Shown one piece after another: positions 17,217 to 26,393 of a DNA stretch of 64,000 nt (within the stretch, counting starts at the first letter, position 1; the number at the start of each line of letters is the position of its first letter). Location: assembly GCF_021483235.1 (NCBI RefSeq), contig NZ_JAKEEC010000001.1:62285-126284 (forward strand), in the 5' to 3' direction. The position numbers and the translations under genes are program-made. Below the pieces are notes generated by a model. The model was not told the origin of the DNA and ran no database searches. It worked only from the letters and a program-made list of their open reading frames with translations. This DNA comes from Arthrobacter alkaliphilus (GTDB lineage Bacteria > Actinomycetota > Actinomycetes > Actinomycetales > Micrococcaceae).

Positions 17217-17250
17217 GGCAGGACCGGTGGACATGTCCACCGGTCCTGCC
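17217..17250 (-). terminator. Palindromic hairpin after pnp
   Basis: A perfect 34-bp palindrome with 17-bp arms (GGCAGGACCGGTGGACA and its complement) begins 20 nt after the pnp stop codon. On the minus strand it is followed by CGGTTTAACA, a weak T-tract. Probably a terminator or 3'-end-protecting hairpin for the rpsO-pnp message, possibly partial, because the M16 gene lies downstream on the same strand. Confidence 0.65.
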
Positions 17251-17269
17251 GCGTGCTTGCCGGTTCAGG

Positions 17270-19522
17270 CTACTCGGCGGAAACCTCAGCCGATTCGGCG
17301 GAAGCTTCCTCGGAGGCTGCGCCTTCTTCCTCGGCGACAACCGGGGAGAGGGAGAGCTTACCGCGGTCGTCGATCTTGGTGATCTCGACCTGGATCTTCT
17401 GGCCCACGGAGACGACGTCGTCGACGTTGTCCACGCGCTTGCCGCTGGCGAGCTTGCGCAGCTCGGAGATGTGCAGCAGGCCGTCCTTGCCCGGGGTCAG
17501 GGAAACAAACGCACCGAAGGTGGTGGTCTTGACGACCGTGCCCAGGTAACGCTCACCGATTTCCGGGACCTGCGGGTTGGCGATGGCGTTGATCGCGGCG
17601 CGGGCAGCTTCAGCGGACGGACCGTTGGTCGCGCCGATGTAGACCGTGCCGTCGTCCTCGATGGAGATGTCGGCGCCGGTGTCTTCCTGGATCTGGTTGA
17701 TCATCTTGCCCTTCGGGCCAATGACTTCACCGATCTTGTCAACGGGGATGTTGACGGCGATCACGCGCGGTGCGAACTCGGAGAGCTCGTACGGGGTGTC
17801 GATTGCGGCGTTGATGACATCCAGGATGTGCAGGCGGGCTTCGCGGGCCTGCTTCAACGCTGCGGCAAGGACCGATGCGGGGATGCCGTCGAGCTTGGTG
17901 TCCAGCTGGATGGCCGTGACGAACTCGGACGTACCGGCGACCTTGAAGTCCATGTCGCCGAAGGCGTCTTCGGCGCCGAGGATGTCGGTGAGGGCAGCGT
18001 AACGGGTCTGGCCGTCAACCTGGTCGGAGACCAGGCCCATGGCGATACCGGCAACAGCGGCCTTCAGCGGCACGCCTGCGTTGAGCAGGGACAGCGTGGA
18101 GGCACAGACGGAACCCATCGACGTCGAACCGTTGGATCCAAGGGCTTCGGATACCTGGCGGATGGCGTACGGGAATTCCTCGCGGGACGGAAGCACCGGA
18201 ACGAGGGCGCGCTCGGCGAGTGCACCGTGGCCGATTTCGCGTCGCTTCGGGGAGCCGACGCGGCCGGTTTCACCAGTGGAGTACGGCGGGAAGTTGTAGT
18301 TGTGCATGTAGCGCTTGCGCGTGACGGGAGACAGCGAGTCGATCTGCTGTTCCATCTTGAGCATGTTCAGCGTGGTGACACCCATGATCTGGGTTTCGCC
18401 GCGCTCGAAGATGGCGGAACCGTGAACGCGGGGCAGGACCTCGACCTCGGCGGTCAGCTGGCGGATGTCCGTCAGGCCACGGCCGTCGATGCGGATCTGG
18501 TCCTTGAGGATGCGCTGGCGGACAACCTGCTTGGTCAAGGAGCGGAAGGCTGCGGAGAGTTCCTTCTCGCGGCCCTCGAACTCGCCGGCGAGGGCGCCCA
18601 GGACTTCGTCCTTGAGCTCGTCGGAGGCGTTGTCGCGGTCCTGCTTGTCGGCGATCTGGAAGACGGCGGCAAGCTTCTCGGCAGCGGCGGCTTCAACAGC
18701 GGCGTAAGCGTCGTCCTGGTAGTCCAGGAAGAGGGGGAATTCAACCGTAGGCTTGGCGGCGCGGGCGGCCAGGTCGGCCTGGGCCTCGCACAGGGCCTTG
18801 ATGAACGGCTTGGCGGCCTCGAGGCCTTCGGAAACGACCTCTTCGGTAGGAGCGGTGGCGCCCTGTTCCTTGATGAGGTTCCAGGAGTTGTCCGTGGCTT
18901 CGGCTTCGACCATCATGATGGCGACGTCGTCGCCCGCGATGCGGCCGGCAACAACCATGTTGAAGACGGCGTTCTCGAGCTGGGAGTGCTTCGGGAAAGC
19001 AACCCATTCGGTGCCCTGTTCGTCGGCGATGAGGGCAACGCGGACGCCGCCGATCGGGCCGGAGAACGGGAGTCCGGAGAGCTGGGTGGACATGGACGAG
19101 GCGTTGATGGCCACGACGTCGTAGAGCTCGTCCGGGTTGATCGCCAGGACGGTGACGACGATCTGGACCTCGTTGCGCAGGCCCTTGACGAACGCGGGGC
19201 GCAGGGGGCGGTCCATGAGGCGGCAAGCCAGGATGGCTTCGGTGGACGGGCGGCCTTCACGGCGGAAGAACGAGCCCGGGATGCGGCCGGCGGCGTACAT
19301 GCGCTCTTCGACGTCGACGGTCAGCGGGAAGAAGTCGAAGCCTTCGCGCGGGGACTTGCCGGCCGTGGTTGCGGACAGCAGTGCGGTGTCTTCGTCGATG
19401 TAGACCATCGCTGCGCCTGCTGCCTGCTTGGCGAGGCGGCCGGTTTCGAACCGGATGACACGCTTGCCGAAGCGGCCGTTGTCGATGATGGCTTCTGAGA
19501 ACTGGATTTCGGGACCCTCCAT
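17270..19522 (-). CDS. pnp: Polynucleotide phosphorylase
   Basis: Phosphorolytic 3'-5' exoribonuclease. 750 residues: two RNase PH-like domains (the second with [34 protein letters not shown] and DFKVAGT), then KH domain ([20 protein letters not shown]) and S1 domain ([20 protein letters not shown]), ending in an Ala/Glu-rich tail. The ATG at 19522 has the strong site GGAGGTGA. rpsO lies upstream on the same strand, separated by a terminator hairpin and a leader of about 200 nt. This is the conserved rpsO-pnp pair, in which PNPase often controls its own leader. Confidence 0.98.
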   Translation of the reverse strand: MEGPEIQFSEAIIDNGRFGKRVIRFETGRLAKQAAGAAMVYIDEDTALLSATTAGKSPREGFDFFPLTVDVEERMYAAGRIPGSFFRREGRPSTEAILACRLMDRPLRPAFVKGLRNEVQIVVTVLAINPDELYDVVAINASSMSTQLSGLPFSGPIGGVRVALIADEQGTEWVAFPKHSQLENAVFNMVVAGRIAGDDVAIMMVEAEATDNSWNLIKEQGATAPTEEVVSEGLEAAKPFIKALCEAQADLAARAAKPTVEFPLFLDYQDDAYAAVEAAAAEKLAAVFQIADKQDRDNASDELKDEVLGALAGEFEGREKELSAAFRSLTKQVVRQRILKDQIRIDGRGLTDIRQLTAEVEVLPRVHGSAIFERGETQIMGVTTLNMLKMEQQIDSLSPVTRKRYMHNYNFPPYSTGETGRVGSPKRREIGHGALAERALVPVLPSREEFPYAIRQVSEALGSNGSTSMGSVCASTLSLLNAGVPLKAAVAGIAMGLVSDQVDGQTRYAALTDILGAEDAFGDMDFKVAGTSEFVTAIQLDTKLDGIPASVLAAALKQAREARLHILDVINAAIDTPYELSEFAPRVIAVNIPVDKIGEVIGPKGKMINQIQEDTGADISIEDDGTVYIGATNGPSAEAARAAINAIANPQVPEIGERYLGTVVKTTTFGAFVSLTPGKDGLLHISELRKLASGKRVDNVDDVVSVGQKIQVEITKIDDRGKLSLSPVVAEEEGAASEEASAESAEVSAE

Positions 19523-19729
19523 TGAGAGTCACCTCCGTTTCTTGTTTAGCGGAAGTCCAGCCGCATCGACCCAGGCCAGCGTCTGTTCCTGGCCTGTACG
19601 ACACCCGGTCATCGATCGAGACCCACGGGCCGGGCCTTCGTCAGAGAAGGCTTCCCGGGGATCACTACCGAGGACCGCGAATGCGCGATGCGGTTGAGCT
19701 CCTATTGCGTGTTGGATTTAGTTATGGAG

Positions 19730-19764
19730 AAAAGGCGGCCCGTTCCGCGGAGGATCGGGCCGCC
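19730..19764 (-). terminator. Intrinsic terminator after rpsO
   Basis: On the minus strand GGCGGCCCG pairs with CGGGCCGCC (plus-strand arms 19734-19742 and 19756-19764), followed by TTTTC. It lies 10 nt after the rpsO stop, between rpsO and pnp, so pnp needs read-through or its own promoter. Confidence 0.8.
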
Positions 19765-19774
19765 CGAAGTCAAA

Positions 19775-20044
19775 CTAGCGGCGCAGGCCGAGGCGCTCGA
19801 TGAGCGCACGGTAGCGGGCAATGTCAGTCTTCTTGAGGTAGCCCAGCATGCGCTTGCGACGACCAACCATGGCCAGCAGACCGCGCTGGGTGTGGAAGTC
19901 GTGCTTGTGCTCCTTCATGTGCTCAGTCAGATCCTTGATCCGCTGGGTCAGGACTGCAATCTGGACCTCCGGCGAACCAGTGTCGCCCTTGGACGTTGCG
20001 TATGCCTCGATGATGGACTGCTTAACAGCGGCTTCAAGTGCCAC
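19775..20044 (-). CDS. rpsO: 30S ribosomal protein S15
   Basis: 89 residues, exact family length. [29 protein letters not shown] and the C-terminal LIERLGLRR are diagnostic; S15 binds 16S rRNA and nucleates the 30S platform. It starts with GTG at 20044, with AGGAG 6 nt upstream; an out-of-frame ATG overlaps. An intrinsic terminator follows before pnp. The upstream 197-bp gap holds its promoter and a 10-bp tandem repeat of CCTGATCAAA (20210-20229). Confidence 0.98.
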   Translation of the reverse strand: MALEAAVKQSIIEAYATSKGDTGSPEVQIAVLTQRIKDLTEHMKEHKHDFHTQRGLLAMVGRRKRMLGYLKKTDIARYRALIERLGLRR

Positions 20045-20241
20045 ATGAACTCCTAGAGTTGTGCCGTGCGTCCCGATTCAGCGCTTCGCTGCCGGGTTGT
20101 AATGCGACGGTGACCGCACACAAAACAGGTCCAGCCGCCACGGACTGCAGCCGGATCCTCCCCCAGTTTACCGGCAGCCCGGCAATCTTGTCGAAAGCTG
20201 CCGTGTGACCCTGATCAAACCTGATCAAAGCCAGCCCCGCT

Positions 20242-21096
20242 TCATTGTCCGATTTCGGTCCGCACTGCGAAAAGCTCCGGGAAGAAGGTCAAGTCAAGGG
20301 CCTTCTTGAGGAACGAAACACCGCTCGAGCCTCCGGTTCCGGTCTTCATGCCGATGGTCCGCTGCACCGTGCGGAGGTGCCGGAAGCGCCACAATTGGAA
20401 GTTGTCCTCCAAGTCCACCAGCTCCTCGCACGCTTCGTAGGCCGCCCAGTTGTCTGCGGCATGTTCGTAGATGTGCTTGAAAAGAGGCAGGAGTTCCGGG
20501 GCGAACTCATGGGCCTGGGTGACGTCCCGGTCCAGGACGGACCGGGGCACCTCGTAGCCATGGCGGTTCAGGTAGGCCAGGAATTCGTCATAGATGCTCG
20601 GAGCGTCAAGGAGCTCCTGCAGCATGGCCAGGGACTCCGGATCCGATGCGAATACCGGCAGCATCTTGGCGTTCTTGTTGCCGAGGATGAACTCGACCGC
20701 GCGGTACTGGGCCGACTGGAAGCCCGAGGCATTGCCCAGAAAGCCACGGAACTGGGAGTACTCGGTGGGGGTGAGCGTGGCGAGCACCGACCACTGCTCG
20801 GTGAGGGTCTTTTGGATGTGCTTGACCCGGGCGATGGCCTTGAGCGCGGAGCCGAGGTCGTCCTCAGCCAGCCATGTGGCCGCGCTGCGGAGTTCGTGCA
20901 GGACCAGCTTCAGCCAGAGCTCGGTGGTCTGGTGCTGGATGATGAACAGCAGCTCGTCGTGGTGTTCAGGCTGGCTGACGGGTTGCTGGGCGCTGAGCAG
21001 CAAGGGCAGTTGAAGGTAGGAGCCGTAGCTCATGCGTGAGCTGAAGTCCTTGACGATGCCTTCGTCGAGTGGCCGGGTGTTCTTCTCAACGCTCAC
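20242..21096 (-). CDS. kynA: Tryptophan 2,3-dioxygenase
   Basis: Heme enzyme opening the tryptophan indole ring to N-formylkynurenine. 284 residues, the usual bacterial size. MSYGSYLQLPLLLSAQ, EHHDELLFIIQHQTTELWLK, SGFQSAQYRAVEF and FQLWRFRHLRTVQRTIGMKT carry the conserved substrate- and heme-binding segments. GTG start at 21096, without a clear ribosome site, 9 nt after the ribF stop, so it may depend on coupling to ribF. No kynureninase or formamidase gene is in the window, so the rest of the pathway must lie elsewhere. Confidence 0.96.
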   Translation of the reverse strand: MSVEKNTRPLDEGIVKDFSSRMSYGSYLQLPLLLSAQQPVSQPEHHDELLFIIQHQTTELWLKLVLHELRSAATWLAEDDLGSALKAIARVKHIQKTLTEQWSVLATLTPTEYSQFRGFLGNASGFQSAQYRAVEFILGNKNAKMLPVFASDPESLAMLQELLDAPSIYDEFLAYLNRHGYEVPRSVLDRDVTQAHEFAPELLPLFKHIYEHAADNWAAYEACEELVDLEDNFQLWRFRHLRTVQRTIGMKTGTGGSSGVSFLKKALDLTFFPELFAVRTEIGQ

Positions 21097-21105
21097 GGCG
21101 CGGGC

Positions 21106-22089
21106 CTACTTGTCCAGCAGCAGATGGCGGGCCTGGACGACGTCCAGCCGCATCTGTTCCACAAGCGCCTCGGGTCCGCGGTAGGCCACCATTCCCCGCA
21201 GCCGCGCGGTAAATTCCACCACAACGGTCTGGCCGTAGAGGTTGAAGTCCTCCACCGCTTCCTCGGGCCGGTCGATCACGTGCGCTTCCACCTGGCGGCT
21301 GACGCCGTCGAACGTGGGGTTGGAACCCACTGAAATCGCGGCCGGCCAGCGGGTTCCTGACTCGTCCACGAGCCAGCCGGCGTAGATTCCGTCCGCGGGC
21401 ACGTAGCCCGTGGCGCGGTGATCGAGGTTGGCCGTGGGAAAGCCTAGGGCGCGGCCGCGCGCAGCCCCATGGACCACTTCCCCGCGCATCCGGTGCGGGC
21501 GGCCGAGGACGGCGGCCGCCGTCTCGACGTCGCCCTCCGCCAAGGCCTCGCGCACCCAAGTGGAGGAGCAGCGGCGGTCCGTGCCGCCGTCGGCATGCAC
21601 TGGAAAGCCTTCGGCGCCGAACTCGTTGACCACGTGGACGCCGAACCCCAATTCCTTGCCCAATTCCTGCATGGTGCCGACGTCGCCCGAATTTCCAACG
21701 CCGAAGCGGAGGTCGTGTCCTACCACGACGTGTGCCGCATGGAGCCCGTCCAGCAGGACCTTGACGACGAATTCCTCCGGCGTCATGGCGGCCAAGGCGA
21801 GGTTGTACTTCATGACGAGCACTGCGTCCACGCCCGTGTCGGCCAAGGCATCAAGTTTGTCCTGCAGTCCCATGAGGAGCTCCGGTGCGGAGTCCGGCCG
21901 GTGGACCAGGGCCGGATGCGGGTCGAACGTCACGACGACGGACCGCGCGCCGTGCTGCCCTGCGGTACGCAAGAGTTGCGTCAGCACTTGCTGGTGTCCG
22001 CGGTGGACGCCGTCAAAGTTGCCGATGGTAACGACGCTCGGACCGAAATCCTCGGGGACCTCGGTGGGATCGTTCCAGATGTGGACCAT
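21106..22089 (-). CDS. ribF: Bifunctional riboflavin kinase/FAD synthetase
   Basis: Makes FMN and FAD from riboflavin. 327 residues: N-terminal FMN adenylyltransferase domain with VVTIGNFDGVHRGHQQVL and STWVREAL, then a riboflavin kinase domain with GRALGFPTANL and SVGSNPTFDG. The start is the ATG at 22089, sharing one base with the stop codon of the upstream membrane protein; AAAGGCGAGG precedes it. Part of the truB-membrane proteins-ribF run. Confidence 0.97.
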   Translation of the reverse strand: MVHIWNDPTEVPEDFGPSVVTIGNFDGVHRGHQQVLTQLLRTAGQHGARSVVVTFDPHPALVHRPDSAPELLMGLQDKLDALADTGVDAVLVMKYNLALAAMTPEEFVVKVLLDGLHAAHVVVGHDLRFGVGNSGDVGTMQELGKELGFGVHVVNEFGAEGFPVHADGGTDRRCSSTWVREALAEGDVETAAAVLGRPHRMRGEVVHGAARGRALGFPTANLDHRATGYVPADGIYAGWLVDESGTRWPAAISVGSNPTFDGVSRQVEAHVIDRPEEAVEDFNLYGQTVVVEFTARLRGMVAYRGPEALVEQMRLDVVQARHLLLDK

Positions 22090-22523
22090 CAACCTCGCCT
22101 TTCCCGGGCCGGACGACGTCGGTAGAGCCACAGCAGTCCCAGGACCGGCAGGATCAACGGCACAAAGCCGTATCCACGTCCGAACAGGGACCACACCGTG
22201 TCGTGCGGGAAGGCCACTGGATCGAAAAGGCTCACGGCCCCAACCACCAGGACGCCCACCATCTCGACCAGGACGGCCGCGAGCGACACCTTGAACCATG
22301 TACGGCCCGGTTTCGCGAGGGAGATGGTGGCCACGATGTACACCAAGGCGGCGAAGGCTGACAGGATGTGCGCCAAGGGAGCATCCGCGAACTTGGTGGC
22401 GATCTGGTAGCCGGCGCGTGCCGTGGCCGAGATCGCGAAAACCGCGTAGACGGCGATCAGCAGCCTCCCGGGCCCGGTGTTGCGGGTGTCCGGGCTCTTC
22501 TTGCCGGTGGTCTCAACAGTCAC
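22089..22523 (-). CDS. Integral membrane protein, four TM
   Basis: 144 residues from a GTG at 22523, 20 nt after the previous stop, with GGAAGA upstream. About four hydrophobic segments (about 17-35, 46-64, 74-96, 113-133) and an Arg-rich C-terminus (RRRPARERRG). The reading frame is open further upstream but overlaps the preceding gene, so the GTG is preferred. Conserved hypothetical; no motif gives a function. Co-transcribed with truB, the next membrane gene and ribF. Confidence 0.75.
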   Translation of the reverse strand: MTVETTGKKSPDTRNTGPGRLLIAVYAVFAISATARAGYQIATKFADAPLAHILSAFAALVYIVATISLAKPGRTWFKVSLAAVLVEMVGVLVVGAVSLFDPVAFPHDTVWSLFGRGYGFVPLILPVLGLLWLYRRRPARERRG

Positions 22524-22543
22524 TTCGTGTGCTTCTTCCAAGG

Positions 22544-22897
22544 TCAGTACCAGATCTGGTTCATGCGGGCCGCCATGACCAACGCGGTGACGCCCACGGC
22601 GCCCATGACGAAATTGCTCCAACGGGTCCGCTCCAGGATGGACCAGTACACCGCGGCGATGGGGATGATCAGCGCGGTGATGATGTAGCCCCAGAATTCC
22701 CAAGGCTCCCCTGCGATCTTTTCACCCATCGCCACGCGGACGATAGACCCCACCAAATAAACCAGAAGGACGAGTTCGACGGCGGCCACGGACAGTATCG
22801 TCACGTCGTTGGGGGTCTTCTTCATAATGCCCGCCACGACGCAGATGATGGTCGACAGCAGGCCTACGATCAGGACGGCGTAAAAGTATCCGTCCAT
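22544..22897 (-). CDS. Small integral membrane protein
   Basis: 117 residues with four hydrophobic segments (about 4-24, 34-54, 69-86, 94-110). It follows the truB stop with a 2-nt gap and precedes another small membrane protein gene. The two may form a complex, but only their adjacency supports that. No recognised domain. Confidence 0.78.
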   Translation of the reverse strand: MDGYFYAVLIVGLLSTIICVVAGIMKKTPNDVTILSVAAVELVLLVYLVGSIVRVAMGEKIAGEPWEFWGYIITALIIPIAAVYWSILERTRWSNFVMGAVGVTALVMAARMNQIWY

Positions 22898-22899
22898 GG

Positions 22900-23820
22900 C
22901 TAGTGCGCCTGCTTTTCGTTGTCGGGGGCGAATACCAGGACAGGTTTGGCGAAACTGCCCGCATCGGCCAACAGTGCCACCAACTCGCCTGACGGAGAGA
23001 ACGCGGCGGCCGGGTTCTCGGCGGTGGCGGCGTGGGCCGTCCCTGCGCCCGGTCCTGCCGCGATCCTGCGGCCAAAGGAGATCTCGGTGGTTTCTGCTTC
23101 GCTCAGTTCCCGGTTGGGCATGAGTGCCCGGGCGGCGGCGGACATGTCGAGGACTTCAAGGTCCTCGGCGAGCTGCTCGAGTGTGCGGGCCTGCTCCAGG
23201 GAATACGGCCCCACATGGGTGCGGCGAAGTGCCGTGAGATGGCCGCCGACGCCGAGCGCCTCGCCAAGGTCGCGTGCAAGTGCACGGATGTACGTCCCGG
23301 AGGAGCATTCGACGGTCACATCGATGTCTACCACCCTGCCGCCGTCGACCCTCCGGATGGCGTGGATCTCGAAACGGTGGATGGTTACCGGCCGGGCGGC
23401 GAGCTTGACCTCTTGCCCGGAACGGACGCGCGCGTAGGACCGTTCTCCGTTGACCTTGATGGCGCTGACGCTGCTGGGAACCTGCTGGATCTCCCCGCTG
23501 AGCCGGGCGACGCCGGCACGGATGGCGTCCTCGGTGACTCCGGCGGCGCTGCGGCTTTCGGTGACGTCACCTTCGGCATCGTCCGTGATGGTTGCTTCGC
23601 CGAGCCGGATCGTGGCGGAGTATGTCTTGGAGGTGCCGACAATGTAGGTCAGCAGCCTTGTGGCTTTGTTGATGCCGAGCACGAGCACTCCCGTGGCCAT
23701 GGGGTCCAAGGTCCCCGCGTGGCCTACTTTCCGGGTACCGGCCAGCCGCCGCATCCGTCCAACCACATCGTGGCTGGTCCATCCTTGCGGCTTGTCAACG
23801 ATCACCAGTCCAGAAAGCAC
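22900..23820 (-). CDS. truB: tRNA pseudouridine(55) synthase TruB
   Basis: Makes pseudouridine-55 in the T-loop of tRNAs. 306 residues. GLVIVDKPQGWTSHDVV, KVGHAGTLDPMATGVL (catalytic Asp), SKTYSATIRLG, SGTYIRALARDLGE and a C-terminal PUA-like region are all present. The GTG start at 23820 follows GGGAGGC closely; a GTG four codons later is an alternative. The frame is open far upstream, but that part is antisense to the aminotransferase gene. Confidence 0.96.
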   Translation of the reverse strand: MLSGLVIVDKPQGWTSHDVVGRMRRLAGTRKVGHAGTLDPMATGVLVLGINKATRLLTYIVGTSKTYSATIRLGEATITDDAEGDVTESRSAAGVTEDAIRAGVARLSGEIQQVPSSVSAIKVNGERSYARVRSGQEVKLAARPVTIHRFEIHAIRRVDGGRVVDIDVTVECSSGTYIRALARDLGEALGVGGHLTALRRTHVGPYSLEQARTLEQLAEDLEVLDMSAAARALMPNRELSEAETTEISFGRRIAAGPGAGTAHAATAENPAAAFSPSGELVALLADAGSFAKPVLVFAPDNEKQAH

Positions 23821-23894
23821 GCCTCCCAGTATATCCGCGCCGGGGCATGGATCCTGCGGCCCGCGGCTTCCCCGGACAAGCCCGGGACCGCGGC

Positions 23895-23900
23895 TAAGAT
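23895..23900 (+). promoter_or_regulatory. -10 box, leaderless aminotransferase promoter
   Basis: TAAGAT lies 7 nt before the ATG at 23908. An ATG at 23899 overlaps the box itself and so cannot be the start of a message made from it. Confidence 0.5.
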
Positions 23901-23907
23901 GGCTCCC

Positions 23908-25062
23908 ATGCCTGAGCTTGCCGCACACGTCCGCGAAGTGCCCGTCAACCAGATCCGCGAGATTACCGAAGCGGCGTGGAGCACTCCCGGGGCGATTGTC
24001 CTGAGCATCGGCGAGCCCGGCTTCGCGTTGCCCCGACACATCCTGGACGCGGGGATCGCGTGCCTGGACAGGGACGAGACCAACTACACCCCCAACGCCG
24101 GGATCCCGGCCTTGCGTGAGGCCTTTGCCGAACGCTTCCGCGCCCACAACCGGGTGGACCTCGGGCCGGAGCGCGTGTATGTCGTGGACGGAGCCCAGCA
24201 AGGACTGCACTTCGCGATGAGCCTGCTCCTCTCCCCCGGAGACGAGATCCTGATCCCCAATCCGGGCTACCCGACATTTGCCATGACGAGCCATCTGCTG
24301 CACGCCGTTCCCGTGCGGTATCCGCTCTACCCCGAGCACGGGTTCCAGCCCCGCATCGAGGACATCGAGGCCCTGATCACGCCCAGCACCAAGGTCCTGG
24401 TCCTGAATTCGCCGTCCAATCCCCTGGGCGCGGTGATCGGCGAAGAAACAACGCGCGAGCTCGTGGAACTGGCCGTCAAACACGATCTGTGGATCATTTC
24501 GGATGAATGCTACGAAGCCTTCACGTTCGACGTTCCGCATACGAGTCCCGCCCGCTTCGACAGCTCTGTCCCCGGCGAAGCGCGCGTTTTCACGTCCCTC
24601 ACCTTGTCCAAGACGTACGGGTTGACAGGACTGCGCATCGGTGCGCTGATTTGCCCGCCGGGCCTGGAGCGGAAAATGAACAACGTCATGGAAGCGATCG
24701 TTTCCTGCGTGGCGTCGCCTTCCCAGTACGCGGCCGTCGCTGCGCTGACCGGCCCGCAGGACTATGTGGACGCCGCACGGGAGCATTACCGTTCCAACCG
24801 CGACGCCGCCTCGGCCGTGCTTGCCGGGAAGGGCATTCCGTACCTCGGTGCCCAGGGCGCTTTCTATCTTTGGGCGGATGTCTCGCACGTGAGCGGCGGG
24901 GACGTGCGTGCCTGGGTGCGCACCTTCTTGGCGGAATCCGGAGTAGCAGTGGCACCGGGGACCGCTTTCGGTTCCATTGGCGAAGGCTGGATCAGGATCG
25001 CCTTGTGCGGTGACCAGCAGCAGCTGCTCGACGGCGTCGGGCGGCTTCCGGCACGGCGGTAG
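23908..25062 (+). CDS. Class I/II PLP-dependent aminotransferase
   Basis: 384 residues, fold type I. NYTPNAGIPALREAFAERF, PNPGYPTFAM, LNSPSNPLGAVI, SDECYEAFTF and SLTLSKTYGLTGLRIG with PLP lysine Lys235 place it in the AspAT-like group that includes aspartate and broad-specificity amino acid aminotransferases. Substrate not determined. Start at 23908 because of the -10 box; an in-frame ATG at 23899 is possible. Convergent with the deaminase gene with only 3 nt between stops, and divergent from truB. Confidence 0.9.
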   Translation: MPELAAHVREVPVNQIREITEAAWSTPGAIVLSIGEPGFALPRHILDAGIACLDRDETNYTPNAGIPALREAFAERFRAHNRVDLGPERVYVVDGAQQGLHFAMSLLLSPGDEILIPNPGYPTFAMTSHLLHAVPVRYPLYPEHGFQPRIEDIEALITPSTKVLVLNSPSNPLGAVIGEETTRELVELAVKHDLWIISDECYEAFTFDVPHTSPARFDSSVPGEARVFTSLTLSKTYGLTGLRIGALICPPGLERKMNNVMEAIVSCVASPSQYAAVAALTGPQDYVDAAREHYRSNRDAASAVLAGKGIPYLGAQGAFYLWADVSHVSGGDVRAWVRTFLAESGVAVAPGTAFGSIGEGWIRIALCGDQQQLLDGVGRLPARR

Positions 25063-25065
25063 GCC

Positions 25066-25551
25066 TCAGTACCGGGTCCGGTTCTTGTGCCCGCGCCAGG
25101 CGTCGAAAGGAGCCTCGGCCGCGGCAACCTCCGTATGGTGGACGGGCAGCAGTTCGGGCCTGCTGCCACCGAAGTATTCGTAGAACACGGCATCGTCGAA
25201 GCCGGCGGCCGCGGCACCGTGCCGGTCCGCGGCAAAGTAGACGCGGCTGACCCGGCCCCAGAGGGCGGCCGAGAGGCACAAAGGGCACGGTTCGCAGCTT
25301 GAGTAGAGCACGGAGCCACTGAGGTCGAAGCTTCCCAGTTCCGACGCGGCCCGCCGGATGGCCACCACTTCGGCGTGCGCGGTGGGATCGTTGTCGCGGG
25401 TGACCCGGTTCACCCCGTCGTGGAGCCGTCCGTCCGGGGTGACCACGACGGCGCCGAAAGGGCCGCCGCCGTCGGCCACGTTTTGCACCGCGAGCCGCAG
25501 GGCGTGTTCAAGGTAGTCTTCGGGACTCAGAGCTGCATCGTGCGCCGCCAT
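25066..25551 (-). CDS. Cytidine/deoxycytidylate-type nucleoside deaminase (guanine deaminase-like)
   Basis: 161 residues. Zinc-binding HAE in PTAHAEVVAIRRAASEL and PCxxC in SSCEPCPLCLSAALWGRV; the N-terminal GPFGAVVV is typical. Length, the NVADGGGPFGA loop and FDDAVFYEYFGGSR fit GuaD-type guanine deaminases better than tRNA adenosine deaminase, but this is a judgement by eye. It has its own leaderless-type promoter. Confidence 0.85.
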   Translation of the reverse strand: MAAHDAALSPEDYLEHALRLAVQNVADGGGPFGAVVVTPDGRLHDGVNRVTRDNDPTAHAEVVAIRRAASELGSFDLSGSVLYSSCEPCPLCLSAALWGRVSRVYFAADRHGAAAAGFDDAVFYEYFGGSRPELLPVHHTEVAAAEAPFDAWRGHKNRTRY

Positions 25552-25557
25552 GCTCCG

Positions 25558-25563
25558 ATCTTA
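25558..25563 (-). promoter_or_regulatory. -10 box, leaderless deaminase promoter
   Basis: TAAGAT on the minus strand, 6 nt before the ATG at 25551. The intervening bases contain GGAG, too close to the ATG to act as a normal ribosome site. Confidence 0.5.
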
Positions 25564-25586
25564 GCGACGGAGCACCATTTTTCGGA

Positions 25587-26096
25587 CTACTTGCCGCCGT
25601 CTTCGTCGATGTCTTCATCGGCGCGCAGGTCGATGTCCTCTTCGTCAAAATCGTCTTCGTCGATGTCGCCGTCATGTGCGGCGTCGCTCTTGTACGGGTC
25701 CGCGTCGCCCGCGTGCTTGGCGCCGGCGGCCAACGCGGCCACCTCGGCGTCGCGCTGCCTGGCGACGCGCAAGAGTTCCTCAAGGTTTGAGGCGTTCACC
25801 GGAATAAGGTCGGCGACGAATTCCAAGGTGGGAGTCAGCCGCACAGTAATGTTGCGGCCCACTTCCTGGCGCAAAACACCCTTGGCCTTCTCCAGCGCCT
25901 TGGCAGCATCGGCGTGCGCGGCTTCGTCACCGAAGACCGTGTAGTACACAGTCGCGTGCTGAAGGTCGTTGGTCACCCGGGCATCCGTAATGGTGATGCC
26001 CTCAACCCGCGGATCCTTGATCCGCCGGCCCAGTGCCTCAGCAACAACAACCTTAATCCGCTGCGCCAACTTGGCAGCACGTGCCGGATCAGCCAT
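25587..26096 (-). CDS. rbfA: Ribosome-binding factor A with acidic tail
   Basis: Late 30S maturation factor binding 16S rRNA helix 1. 169 residues: the KH-like core (about 1-115) contains [20 protein letters not shown] and [13 protein letters not shown]. The last ~40 residues are an unstructured, strongly acidic tail rich in Asp and Glu. The ATG at 26096 has AGGAG 5 nt upstream. It follows infB on the same strand after a 297-bp gap that holds a nested inverted repeat, an unusually long gap for this pair. Confidence 0.96.
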   Translation of the reverse strand: MADPARAAKLAQRIKVVVAEALGRRIKDPRVEGITITDARVTNDLQHATVYYTVFGDEAAHADAAKALEKAKGVLRQEVGRNITVRLTPTLEFVADLIPVNASNLEELLRVARQRDAEVAALAAGAKHAGDADPYKSDAAHDGDIDEDDFDEEDIDLRADEDIDEDGGK

Positions 26097-26219
26097 TTCT
26101 ACTCCTAATAAAAATTGCGTACGACGGCGATACAAACCAGCGCACTTAAGTCCAAAAATGCCGCTGCCGAAAAGACAGGAAGCGACCGAACGGCGAGATC
26201 CCCACGGAGGCCCGCGGAG

Positions 26220-26321
26220 CCGATATGGGGGCCCGGGAGTGGCATCGGGCCTGCCGGAGCTGGGTGGCAAAGGATCGCAGATCCTTTGCCACCCAGCGAA
26301 GGGGCGGGGCCCCCATATCGG
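26220..26321. repeat. Nested inverted-repeat element between infB and rbfA
   Basis: Outer arms CCGATATGGGGGCCC (26220-26234) and GGGCCCCCATATCGG (26307-26321) are perfect complements. Inside lies a perfect hairpin: CTGGGTGGCAAAGGATC (26260-26276), loop GCA, and its complement (26280-26296). Together they could fold into a cruciform or a long stem about 100 nt long. The rest of the gap 26097-26393 shows no gene. Possibly a REP/MITE-like repeat or an RNA-processing site; no T-tract adjoins it. Confidence 0.85.
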
Positions 26322-26393
26322 CGGAGCGGGCCGGACTGGCCCGGCCTGCAGAACGGACCGGCGCCGCCCGAAAGCAGCACCGGCCCAGCAGCC

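Noticed and set aside
17217..17250. Palindrome after pnp as a transposon end or attachment site
   Set aside because: No second copy, no transposase or integrase gene nearby, and the position right after a stop codon fits a 3'-end hairpin.
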